From Antrodiella citrinella (lineage: Eukaryota; Basidiomycota; Agaricomycetes; Polyporales; Steccherinaceae), in the NCBI GenBank assembly GCA_004802725.1, contig SGPM01000244.1, positions 1-42,569 of the forward strand: a DNA stretch of 42,569 nt. Direction: 5' to 3'. Shown here in pieces: positions 8,549 through 19,310 of the stretch. The number at the start of each line of letters is the position of its first letter. Within the stretch, counting starts at the first letter, position 1. The position numbers and the translations under genes were made by a program. The notes under the pieces are model-generated. The model did not search any database. It worked only from the letters and a program-made list of their open reading frames with translations, and was not told where the DNA came from.

Positions 8549-11500
8549 ATGTCGGAAACGTCACAGCAAGAGGTCGAGGTGCAGACAGAAGCGAAAACTC
8601 ACAATGAAGATGAGCGGAGGTGCGTTTTCAGCTCCCTCGCATTCCATTCATGTTGACTCACCAATGCTTTTCACCAGCAGATCTCAGGATGTTACGGATC
8701 AGAACAAGTCCAGGGGTGCACCTACGACGGCAGATGTGGAGTAACAGTTCTACCAACACCTGACGAGAACCGTCTGAAAGCTGATTATCGTCCCCCTACA
8801 GGCCACTCGTTTTAGAGGTATTGAAGAAGATGGTAAGGACAGCAATCGCCGAAGAATGCGCCGCGAAGAGCCCTGCCGGTGGTCCTCTCGGAACGTCGTC
8901 AGATCAAACTCCTCAAGCGCCTGATAAAGCTCAGCCTGAAGACCTCGCTAAAGACACTTCCAGCACTCCCTCTCCCCCTCATAGCTCGTCTCCCGTCGAG
9001 CTCGTTCAGCAGATAATCACAATCTTGAAGCAGTCGACCATCGTACGTCCCGATCAAGACATTCGTTCTCGCTTTTGGAAGTTGTACAAGACCGAAGCTG
9101 AGGAATTCCATGTCGACTTCATCAAGAAATACGGCGAAGAACTGGACATTTCACTCATATTCGTAAGTGTTCAGTTGATTGCACCTGATCATTTCAATCT
9201 TAGTCAGCTGTCTCTTTTACAGGCTGGTCTGTTCTCCGCCGTGAGTGCGACGTTCGTCACCGCACTACAATCCAATCTGGCGGCGGACCCCAATGCTACG
9301 ACACAAGTCCTTCTCATGATGATCGTCCGTTCCTTGAACAGCACCGCGTTTCCCGGGCAGGATCTCATCCTCCCGCAGTTCACCGGTCCCGACCGTACGA
9401 CCATCTGGGTCCAAAGCTTGCTCTATGCTAGCTTGGGAGCGAGTCTGTTTGCCGCGCTTGCAGCGATGCTGGGCAAGGAGTGGGTCGGTCACTATGCCCG
9501 CGTCGGCGACAGCGGCTCTATCGAGGACAGGTGCATTGACCGTCAGAGTAAGCTCATCGCGATGCGAGCATGGCGATTTGACATGGTTCTGGCATGCATC
9601 CCGCTACTACTTCAAGGATCCCTCCTTCTCTTCGGCGTCGCACTGTCGGTGTATATGTGGTCTCAACAGCATGTCATAGCTGGTGTCATTGTTGCCGTCA
9701 ATGTCGTAGGCGTCCTCCTCTATGGCGTCCTCCTCATGTGCTCGCTGGTGTTCCCCGATTGCCCTTACCATATTCCCCTCACCGATCTTACCATGGCAGC
9801 TCGCGACCGATTGCTACCGCACTTACTGCAAGTCACCTCTAGCATCACGCAAATGGTCTCATACCTCTTCCTTAAACGAGAACTTGAATCCCCTCCAACT
9901 CTGCCAATCACTGCACCAGCCATCACGAATATAACTGCGGCCGTAGTCAAGCCCAATGCCAGATTGCAACTGGACGCTCCCTGTGTAGAATGGCTGTTAA
10001 TGACGTCGACCGACCCCGAAGCTCTCATCGCTGCTGCCCGTATGGCCCTTGAGGTAGATTTAGCTCAAGTCAAGTTCGATCCTACCGCGGTTCAACAGCT
10101 GGACAAGATGTTTCGCAGCTGTTTCGTCTCCCCGGAGTCCTCCTCCTCTGGAGCTCACGAGCTGCTTCCGTCGAACTACGAGAGGGCTGCGGTGTACGGT
10201 CAGGCTCTTCTCGGTATATACCTTGACCGTCACCTCATGCACAGCACGATCAAGTCAACGCTCGATCCTCCAGACTTTGGTTGGTTACACCGGACTGCGA
10301 AGCTCATTCAAGACCATCCTGACTCAAGGTTCATATGTGAGGTGCTTTCGGTGCTGTTTCCTCCCAAGGATATGGACGACGACGATAGGTGCGATCTCGT
10401 TCCTGGTCCCTCCGACGCTCCGACCCCTCCACATTCCTCGGTCATTGATTGGTTCTCGCATCACATGTTGTACTGTATTTACAGCATCAATCCTGAGGAT
10501 GCCTCACAATCTTGGATAAGGCATTACTTCGTGACATTTATGTTGCAATGGGTCCGTTCCGGCCAACTCACCGCAAGAGCTCGCGCAAATTGCAGTGTTG
10601 CGTGCTCGATGCTTGTGGGATGTCGCGTTTCATTTGGTAGTCTTGCTGTTAATAACAAAAGGCACGTACTTAGGGTTGTCACTATGCACACGCAACAGCC
10701 GTACTTAACAATACATTTCAGTGACGTTGCTTCGTTCCATGCTGTCGTCAGCTTCCAAAGACTAGACATCCCATCGTCTCTAAGGGAATGGAATGAATGG
10801 TGTGGGGACTACCCCCGGAGGTTGTTACTCGTGTTGTCGACATACCTTCAGTCAGAATATCTTCCGGAGTATGACTTGGGGCATTCAATGATTGGCATGC
10901 GCAAGATCCTGGATTTCTATTCTGCTGTCTTGAGAGGCTACTTTGCTGAGGAACCGTCGGACGCTGTCAAGGATTACACGAGAATCTTCAAGGGGGCAGG
11001 TGATGTATCCCCACCACTATCCTCTCTCATATGCTTTGTCACATCTGATATCATGAGTCGGGGTTCCAAGTTCGAAGGACAGATCGCACAACACTCCCAA
11101 GAATGGTGTTCGCATTTGTTGCGTCAGGAACGCAGAACTTGGTCAGCGCGATATGTTTTCGACACTAAACTAGTACAAGATAACGGCGACGTAGCGCCTT
11201 CCACCGTTCGTGATCTCAACATGGACGATGTTTCAGGCCTCCTCCAAGCTATCGAACTCGTACGGGATATATTGAAGGCTGTGCCGGACAAAGATGATGT
11301 GGAGCGACTTGAGGACCAGCTCATCAGTTTCTCATTCCTTCTCAGCGAGGTCCGCGACATCCATACAGGGCACACCTCACCTGGACTCGTCGTTTTACGA
11401 CTCCCTTTCCTTCCTTGCGTCACATACAATCCCAATCGTCCGATACGCTGCGCTCAAGATCATCCGTAATCTTTGTGGCGACACTGAGGGCGAAGTAGAT

Positions 11501-12394
11501 CAGGGGTCCTTGGAGGGCTTGGTCGAAAACATGGGCGACATCGACAAATTTTGCGCCGTGCTCTCGTCTTGTGCTCCGGAGATGCGCAGACCCGAGGACG
11601 AAAATGACTACATCATTCGAAGCACTCGGGTATATCTGGAACTCGTTGGCGGCCTTTGCGGGTCATGGATGGAACACTTCAGACGTCAATATGCGCCGCA
11701 ACTCATGGCCATTGCAGATAACCTGGCAACTAACTCAGATGGTGATGTCGACTGGGGGTTGGTATGGAATACACATTGGAATGCTTGGAAGCCTCTGGTA
11801 AAAATCCTCTTCCAGTGCGAAGAACACGAGCCCGGGTTCATCCAGCATCTACCGTCCACCTCGTCAGCGCACGAAGCCGAGCTGAAACTAGACATTGCCC
11901 GCACACCTTGGTGGTCCGGGTTCTCCGATTCGGATGCCCATCCGCACAGCTGTATACCTGTGATGGTGAAATACACAGTTGACACGTGGGCCAGGCAGAA
12001 ACTCTTGGAGGGCCATGTTTTGCGAGGCTTAAGGTGGTTGAGATATGATCTGAAAGACAGGATAGACGAAGGAGTGTTAGGGAACCAGTCCAAAGCAATG
12101 CTGGATGCAGCATGCGGGGTCTGGGACAAGCTTCAGCCCTTATTTGTCCAGGCAGGTTTGGAGGAGGGTTCAGAGAACAAGGAAGAGGGAGAGATGATCA
12201 TCGAAGAGGGGGAAGGGGAAGAAGTGGACGACACGGACATGGTGCAGAAGGAGGGGCAAGCGGACAAGGACCAGTCCAAGGAGACCAAAGCGGAGCACGA
12301 GAACGAATCAGAGCACGAGGAAGCAGCTGCGATCGAGAGTATTCCTCCAACTACTGGAGTGGTTTACGATCTCGAGGCAGGCGGCGACGCCTGA
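8549..12394 (+). CDS. Giant DUF6535-domain protein, about 1,200 aa, frame change near 11350
   Basis: It belongs to the DUF6535 family, common and highly expanded in Agaricomycetes; function unknown, membrane-anchored. The model is 8549-8619, 8681-8740, 8802-9162, 9223-11349 and 11369-12394 (1,215 codons with stop). The start ATG at 8549 gives a polar N-terminus (MSETSQQEVEVQTEAKTHNE). The hallmark block is FWKLYKTEAEEFHVDFIKKY, ELDISLIF joined to AGLFSAVSATFVTALQ, then TIWVQSLLYASLGASLFAAL and AAMLGKEWVGHYARV. Two hydrophobic helices follow (MVLACIPLLLQGSLLLFGVA and AGVIVAVNVVGVLLYGVLLM). The long remainder is an Arm-like helical region ending in an acidic Glu/Lys-rich tail. The coding frame shifts by one between 11349 and 11369 (see findings). 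Intron 9163-9222 is 60 nt and stop-free, so its retention would stay in frame. A further intron near 10640-10720 is possible. Confidence 0.85.
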
Positions 12395-14779
12395 GAGGAC
12401 CCCTACGACTCCCGATGACATGGTACGTTTCAACCGCTTTCGTCTGAGAGAAACACTATTGATGAATCGTTCTTCTACATTGCCGTAGTCATGTTTGAAA
12501 GGCATAAGGTTCAGACTCAAATAGCTCACTCACATAGACATCACTTCGTGTGGTTCACTTGCTATATATTTATTCGTTTTTCTCGTCCGTCTCGCGTTTG
12601 ACCAGCTCAGGCTACGCTGCGCGACGGAGACGTCCAGTTGGGTATCCAGAATGTAACCATGACACCTCGAAGTTGAGGTTATCTTTGCTGTATAATTTTA
12701 TTCGACTGTCGTCCAAGGGTTGCACGAGGGAAAGCTGGTGGAAAGTCCTAAACTCAACTAGACTGGAATATGGCAATTCTTCCGCCTCAACCCCTTTTTG
12801 ACAATTACCGAACACAAACATCTTCTCCTTCGAAGCCGCGATGCTCAGAACGAAGATAAGTACAGGCCGAATTCACGCTGGTTGTCACTGAGTGAATACA
12901 TAACCATATGAAGTCACAATACCATACTTACCATCCAATGAGCTCGCAGCATGTTGAGAGACGCAATGCTGCGATACGATAGGGTGCTTGAATACGTGAG
13001 GAGGTTCAGATCGGAAAGAGGCGTCCAGGGGTGCTTCTAGAAACAAGGCCGAATCAGCAAGTATGCGAAGGTCGGGAGTATTTATGCGTAGATGTCATGG
13101 ACTTTACCGACTGCGCATACGATACACCTTTGAAGTCGATGGTAGGGCGCGCATCCAGTCGGTGGTCATGCATGTCCGGGATGAGGAGTAGTAGATGTGA
13201 AACTTGAAGATAGATTACGCGAATCAGTAACAAGATACATGACGAACGAAAGGCTGCAGCGTTCCGGAGCGTAAGAGTGCGGTATCGTGGATTCAGATAT
13301 ACACCTGTCGTGGTGTGCTGCACATACCATTCCGACCTGTCTCCTTTGACGACGATAAATCAACGGCCGAAGCTGAAGGGAAGAAATTCGTCCACGCAAA
13401 AGATGAGTAAAACAGTAAAACAGGCAAGCAATGAAGTGAATAGAGTTGGAATGGCGGGGTACGCCTGCCCGACTGTTGAATGAGCGACGAACATGTGAGA
13501 AGGAAGGTCAACCGACGTTGTCAAGCCTAAGAGGACGTACGTGTTATCCATCCATCCGTTTGTTCGTCCGTCCTGTTGCTCAAGCCTCGTCGCCCAGATG
13601 ACAAGATGACCTTCGATCTTTGAAGAACGTGAACGGGGCCAATGCGAAGGCGATGTATACGCATACACTTTATGCACGGTACGAGGCATGTCTTGTCAGC
13701 ACATTTGCAAGCGACTGCCGACCATGAAGACATCGAGGTGCCTTAAAGGTGGTAGCGACTGTGAATCGTGCTTTAGTCTACTGCGAGTACCAGGGGATAC
13801 AGCACACATAAACTTACCTGAGAAACTCATGTAATATACTCTCGTTGTTGGCATTTGCGTGGTCCTCAGCTCTGGAGAGGTCGTGCCTGCTAAGGTCCTG
13901 CGCAGGACGACTGCTTATCGTGGACTTAGTGCCAGTGTCTCTAACGTGCTCCTCTACTGGGCCATCCCTCATGCCTCTGCACTGTGTTTGAGTCTTTGCC
14001 TTCCCAAAGTTGTCGCCTCGCCCGCCCATGATTCCAAGCTCGTACAAACAAATGCAGTGACGCGTCGGGATCTCAAACCTCCCGAACGTTGAACGCTGCT
14101 CGTTCTTTCACCTCCAACAGATGCGGCGCCGTATTTCCCGGGGGCCTGCTCGAACATAAGTACCTGATTTCAGATAAATAATGTAGATGTGAACTTCTGG
14201 TTCGATCCTCTGCTCCGGTGGTACTTTTTCGACGGTCAGGACATGGGTCCTTCATCTCAGTCGTCTGTAGCTTGTACTTATGGGTTGACTAGAAATGGTA
14301 TAAGTTCTTCTAGTCAGTCACCCCTCCTCAGGCCTCATGCTGTCAGCGACGACCACAGAAGCGCCTAGGCCGTGTCGATACGCTCGAGATGCAGGTCACG
14401 AGTAGATGTAGATAGGATACAGATAGGATAGAATAATACAGAGGAATGAGTAGAACGAACTGTAGCCGGAGAATAGACCAGCTCGAACTAGAGAGAGAGA
14501 GAAAGACGTAGCGGTGCGTTGACTACATACGTTATCAAACTCCGACCGAAACCTTCACTATTCCACATCGAGACTCTGACATAGCTCCACGTGCTCTTCA
14601 GCTCTGACACATGCACGTTGATTACTTGCAAATTATATTTTGGTAATTGCCGACGCTTAATTGTTTGCAAACAAATAATAATCTTGTTGGCGGAAACTCG
14701 TCGTATCTCTTCGCATTCCTCGACTTTCACATTTGAAGACAAAGTTGAGAGGATTCGCCGTTCGCTGCATTAAGATTGA
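12395..14779. other. No firm gene; possible decayed or minus-strand gene at about 12960-14050
   Basis: On the minus strand a perfect donor (CTCAG|GTAAGT, intron start 13817) ends a frame with ANNESILHEFLR. Around 13520-13735 two overlapping frames look coding (GPVHVLQRSKVILSS and KIEGHLVIWATRLEQQ). A further piece ends RSIASLNMLRAHWM at a clean donor (GATG|GTAAGT, about 12935). I could not join them into one frame. On the plus strand 13868-13900 reads SGEVVPAKV, resembling a motif of the VPS-like protein at 14780-17499. The region just before 14780 contains no CNH-domain coding sequence. Confidence 0.35.
14491..14502. repeat. (GA)6 microsatellite
   Basis: A short perfect GA run sits just downstream of loosely repeated agatagga units (about 14405-14432). 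It lies in the non-coding stretch upstream of the VPS-like gene. Confidence 0.7.
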
Positions 14780-17499
14780 ATGTCGGTGAAGAACGCCAGC
14801 TATCCTCGCTCCAATGTGCTCGTATTAGGCTCCAATTCAATCCATTCGCTATTACCCTCCACACTTACAACCCAAGCGGAAGCCCTCCTTGAGGCACATA
14901 GGATTGAGGATGCCGTCAAAGTCGTGGAGCAGTTTCGACGGAAACTTCAGAGCAAACCTCACGCCTCCGTCTATGAGGTGAGTACTTCCTATGTAGTCAC
15001 TTGCCCTGCGTCGGTGTTGGAGGTTTTATTTTGTGGGATGACCTGACGGATAATTTAGGCTGACGAACTGCGCTATATCTGTCAACGAATAGGCTTCCAA
15101 TGCTTCAAGGAAACCCTCTTCGATGACGCTGGTCGACATCTCTTTGACGGCGAACTGGACCCTCGCATACTACTCAGTTACTACCCCGACGTGTACGGTT
15201 CTCTATTTCAACCCGAAGACGAGTTAGACATGTTCACAGGTGTAGCTGAACATTTACCTGAGGAAGAGTCCGTAGATGATATCAGTGAGTACTTCTCGTC
15301 AATCCTTATACCTTCCAAGGAATCTCCAAACACCTTCTGCCACGACCGCCGTTCCCTTCCCTTTCCTATGTCGCTCCCCATATCCATAACCCCATTGACG
15401 CACATTCCTTCCCGTTGCGCCTGTGTCTCGGGACTAATTGCAGTTGCGGAAAACCTAGTCCTCAATTATTCACCGCATCTCTCACCAAATACACGAACGG
15501 CCTTGCCAGCTGTTGAACTGAGAGAGATCCTCAAGCTCACTGCGACGGACATGCTCAGGCAGTTTCTGAGGAAGTGGAGGCAGAAGCAGAAAGTTATGAG
15601 CGTACCAAGGGATGAAAGGCTGACTGCGGTGAGGTAACCGTTTATCGAAGTATGATGTGACTCTGACAACGGAGGCTCGGCGACAGATTGTAGATACGGT
15701 CCTCGCCCGACTCTATTCGGAAGGCCAAGAGAAATCAGAATTGCTATCTCTACTTGAAGAATCGAACTACATCGTGGTGGAAGAATTAGAGCCGATCCTG
15801 ATACGAGCCAGTCAGTTCAGCGTGCTCTACAGGCTCTACAGACGTGGAGGGGACGATACCAAGCTCCTTGAAGCGCTTTCGAGGTGAGGTGTGCATGATG
15901 TGTTGCTCTTCGGTCGCTCACACCATTCTAGGTTGGTAACTGGTGAATGGGTTGATGAAGAGGTTGAAGATCCTCTGTCGCAAATGTTTGCGCTTCTCAG
16001 CGATAAGAAGAATCGATCCATAATGCAGCATTGGGGCGTATGGCTCACCAATCGTGATCCCGAGCGCGCACTCCAGGTACTACTCAAACAGTCTTTAGAA
16101 GTCAAAGTGTCTAATTCATGAGAATAGCTGCTCACATCATCAACGTCAAACCGTCGTGGAGCAAAGGCAGAGGACGATCAGCTGGTGCTTCAACAGCTGC
16201 AGGAATCAAATCCAGACGCGGCCAACCAGTTCCTGGAGCATCTTGTGTTGTCAAAACGGAACGTGGTAGGTCCTCGTCTTTCGGGTTTGCAAGGCTTTAG
16301 GTTTACCCCAGAATACAGAACCCTGCACTGCACATGCAGCTTGCCCAGTCATGTGTTGAACAGTTGCTCTCATGTCTGGCAGAGGATTCAACGTCAAAAT
16401 TGTGGCGTGCCAAAGGTGTGATTCCATTTTGCATCCAAATCCAATACCTATTGACAAACAATCCTTCATAGCTGCGTCATATTCCTCAGGGAGATCTGAC
16501 ACTCCATTCTTCTCTTACTTCGCATCAACCACTCCTGACTCTGCCTCAAAGCACGTACGGCTGAAAACGATGCTTTTCTTGCAAGCTTCATCTCTCTATG
16601 ACCCTGAGGTTATACGGGAACGGTTAACACCACATGAAAAAATCCTCAGCCTGGAAGTTGCAATCGTAGAGGGAAAGGTTGGTTCCTATATATTTGCTTT
16701 GATCGCACATGCTGACTGACTGGTCGCAGTGCGGTAACGACCGAGCAGCGCTGAACACCCTCGTACACTCGTTACGCGACTTCGTCTCTGCTGACGCTTA
16801 CTGCACACTTGGCGGAGAGATCATCCCTGCTAAAGTCGCGCAGTCGTTTGGAGAACGGTTCCGCATGCAACCTTGGGCTACGTTGTTCGTGCCTGTCGCA
16901 AGTGCCCGCGCACCGGTGGGTCTGAAGAGGCAACGGACGGTTGAAGATTCCAGGAAACGAGAGTTGACGAGGGTGCTCTTGGATGTATACATGGAGGGAG
17001 GGTACGTGCGCGTCACACACTGTTTGAACTCTGGTCGTTGATTTCTCGACATACGTGTAGGGAGGCGATGGCGGCGCAGACGGCACAGTTCATCAACTCA
17101 CAGTCTATGAACCTTGAGATATTGGATATACTCGCAGACCTACCACCGTCGTGGCCACTTCACCTCCTACAGGACTTTCTGTCACGATCCTTCCGCCGGA
17201 CGTTGCATGCCCAACACGAAGGTCAGCTCGTGAAAGCGATCAGCGCATCGCAGAATCTGCAGGTCATGGATGAGACGTGGCTTGTTCTGCGTGAACAAGG
17301 TGCGATCGTCGAGGAAGCTGCGGAAGACGACGGCGACGGCGAGGATGGCGAGAAAAGTCTCAGTGAGAAGGCCTCGGGCTTGGGCTTGGATGTCACCCAG
17401 CTATCGGTCACTGAGATCAGCGTGAGTGCTGATGAGAAGGCTACGTTACATGGTTACGATGCGGGTGGACTGGGTGTGGATGAGAATGGACGATCTTAA
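14780..17499 (+). CDS. VPS39/TGFBRAP1 (Vam6/Vps3)-family tethering protein lacking the CNH domain, 704 aa
   Basis: Proteins of this family are subunits of the HOPS/CORVET vesicle-tethering complexes at endosomes and vacuo/lysosomes. Exons: 14780-14977, 15059-15284, 15444-15628, 15675-15883, 15932-16076, 16128-16265, 16319-16415, 16472-16677, 16730-17001, 17061-17499, summing exactly to 705 codons with stop. Domain-1 signature: LLEAHRIEDAVKVVEQFRRK and ADELRYICQRIGFQCFKETL, DPRILLSYYPDVYGSL. Middle: LLSDKKNRSIMQHWGVWLTN, NPDAANQFLEHLVLSKRN, ALHMQLAQSCVEQLLSCLAE. Domain-2 region: AALNTLVHSLRDF, GGEIIPAKVAQSFGERF, LQDFLSRSFRRTLH. Family members normally carry 250-400 residues of CNH beta-propeller before LVLGSNSIHSLLPSTL. 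Here the ATG is immediately preceded by an in-frame TGA, so the propeller is absent. Intron 15285-15443 (159 nt) is in frame and stop-free. Which paralogue (Vps3- or Vps39-like) cannot be decided. Confidence 0.85.
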
Positions 17500-18162
17500 G
17501 TCGCTTTGTCAGACGTTTTTTTCGGTTGTTTCTCTTTCATTCTTTTTTATCGTAGGTGTCATCTACTCATCGAGCTGTGTATCATCAGGATAGCGACGCC
17601 GGATCGACTGCACATATTCATCGAGGCTAGAGCGAACTCGAACCGAGGGGGTCACAGCGATTGCCGATACGACCAGGGAACATGCTGACCCAAGTGCTAC
17701 TGTATCTCCAGGCTTCGTGATTGATATGTCGCGATGTTACATATTTCAAAGAAGCAGCGTTGAGGGAGACTCACGAGGACCATGACGCGCAGATATCCGG
17801 GACGAGAAATGCAGTTCAGCCCTGTATACTTCTCGGTTCAGCTCTACTTCGCTGAGTTGGCATCCACATGTCTTGATGGCTCTGAACGAACGATTTGAGG
17901 TGAGAAGCTCTCATTCGATACTATCATCATCATGATCCTCTCCCTCTGTCCCCTGAACTGATACTGCGCTGCCTACACGTCCGAGCGGTCCGAAACGCCA
18001 AGGTTACAGCGGTCATCATTCCATCTCAAGCTGTCAACGACTTGAACGTGGGCAAACTGTGCGATCCTTGAAAAAACCGAGTTGTATTGTCTTCCGAGTC
18101 GTCCACTCTCACTGAGCCACTACTCCAAGTCCAGGCTAGTAGCTATCACTAACTCTCGAATC
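17500..18162. other. Spacer without a supported gene
   Basis: This is the 3' flank of the VPS-like gene and 5' flank of the membrane-protein fragment. A T-rich run (17506-17550) follows the stop codon and may hold the polyadenylation region. No frame with coding character is seen. Confidence 0.5.
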
Positions 18163-18835
18163 ATGGCAGATTTATATCAGGCTCAACTCCAGAACTGGCA
18201 AGATTTTACAAATCAACTCGTTGCACAAGCCCCAGGTCTGTCCCGACTCCCGAGTCCAATCTAGTCACTTAGACCTCGTTGAATTTTCCCCAGTGACTGG
18301 TGTTGTGTTTGCTCTGTCCGGTGGATACTTGTAAGTATGACAGACACGCCCCTGATACACTAAGTTTACTTGGGACCGATGCTCTGGCACTGGGCAGCTG
18401 GGAGTTTGTAACGTCTCTTGGAGCTTTATCAAACGACGGAAAGCGTTCACATGGCCAATGGTGAGTATAGCGAAAATCGTTCCTGGTGTCTGATTGATGT
18501 CATCGGCCCGACTCGGAGTCGTCTATCCCTTGTATATATGCCGCGACATGCTACTGATCTTCAACCTTTCTCTTCCTTCAGCTCTCTTACTTTCTAGGAC
18601 AATACCTTGCGTTGTGTGCCGCTGGTATTTCGTACGTCCTGAAGCCATTTGCACCATTGCCAGGTGGCTTGCACCTAACGTTAAGTCTCATTCAAGGATA
18701 TACATGTCCTTACCCACCGGCTTTATTCGTTCTGAAGAGGACTCGACCGAATATTCATACAGAAGGCGCTTGGACATCCTGGAATATGCCTTACTTTCAC
18801 GTCGACTTAAATGTACTATGTCCGACATATCATGA
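18163..18835 (+). CDS. N-terminal part of an Agaricomycete multi-pass membrane protein, 136 aa, truncated
   Basis: Exons 18163-18235, 18294-18330, 18398-18460 and 18598-18835 sum to 137 codons with stop. The start MADLYQAQLQNWQDFTNQLV is followed by TGVVFALSGGYFWEFVTSLG, then NDGKRSHGQW joined to TIPCVVCRWYFVRPEAI. This is the usual beginning of a seven-helix membrane family widespread in mushrooms: a first helix ending YxWE, a GKR loop, then a helix with CRW/CRY. Typical members are about 350-450 residues, whereas this frame becomes polar and stops after MSDIS. It is therefore truncated or a relic. The exact name of the family is not assigned here; resemblance is from general knowledge of such proteins. 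Confidence 0.55.
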
Positions 18836-18894
18836 TAAATTCTCATGCACCTTTTCCTTAGCTTGCTAGCAATATTAACTACGTCGTTGCGCAG

Positions 18895-19070
18895 CCACTG
18901 TGGATGAGAAAGCAGGGCTGCGGGACTACGATGCGGGGGGTGGATTGGGTCTGCCAGTGGAGAACGGAAGATCTTATGTAAGGCGGATTGGTAGTTTGCC
19001 CTTCTTCGGCGTTTCGCTTGTATTGTATGGGTCATTAAATAACGTATTGATCTGCGTACCATCAAGGTGA
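18895..19070 (+). pseudogene. Stretch resembling the C-terminus of the VPS-like protein
   Basis: After an acceptor (ttgcgcag, ending 18894) the frame reads TVDEKAGLRDYDAGGGLGLP then VENGRSYVRRIG, with a stop at 19068-19070. The VPS-like protein upstream ends SADEKATLHGYDAGGLGVDE, NGRS, stop. The shared order DEK..L..YDAGG.LG...ENGRS and matching DNA (tacgatgcggg, gatctta) suggest a duplicated tail. The copy has lost the stop after NGRS and reads on. It lies directly behind the truncated membrane-protein gene, so it could also be that gene's last exon. Confidence 0.4.
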
Positions 19071-19310
19071 CGATGCTACTTATATAGCGAAGACCTTAAA
19101 ACCGAAACATTAGACCGGTTGGGCGAACGCTCCATGTTCGTTGGGCTCCGACGAAGCAGGAGCGGGTGGAGCTACCTGACTGCTAGACTCGTAACCAAGA
19201 TACTAGATTCATGACCAAGCTCAGACCAGAGGATGTACCTTCGCCTTGCAAGTTCGTGCGGAGTGTTTGCAAGTATTTGTTGCTTGACTGCGTCAACCCC
19301 GTCTTCTCTT

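Noticed and set aside
8821..8832. Gene start at the TTG/ATG near 8821-8830 for the DUF6535 protein
   Set aside because: The frame is open further upstream, and an acceptor at 8801 links it through two clean introns to an ATG at 8549.
11294..12394. A separate 366-codon gene starting at ATG 11294
   Set aside because: The first 24 codons read as an out-of-frame shadow of the DUF6535 coding sequence. The real continuity is with the upstream exon after a frame change at 11349-11369.
14195..14225. ggttcgatcc, resembling a tRNA T-loop on the plus strand
   Set aside because: No matching acceptor or anticodon stem upstream, and the T-stem pairs poorly.
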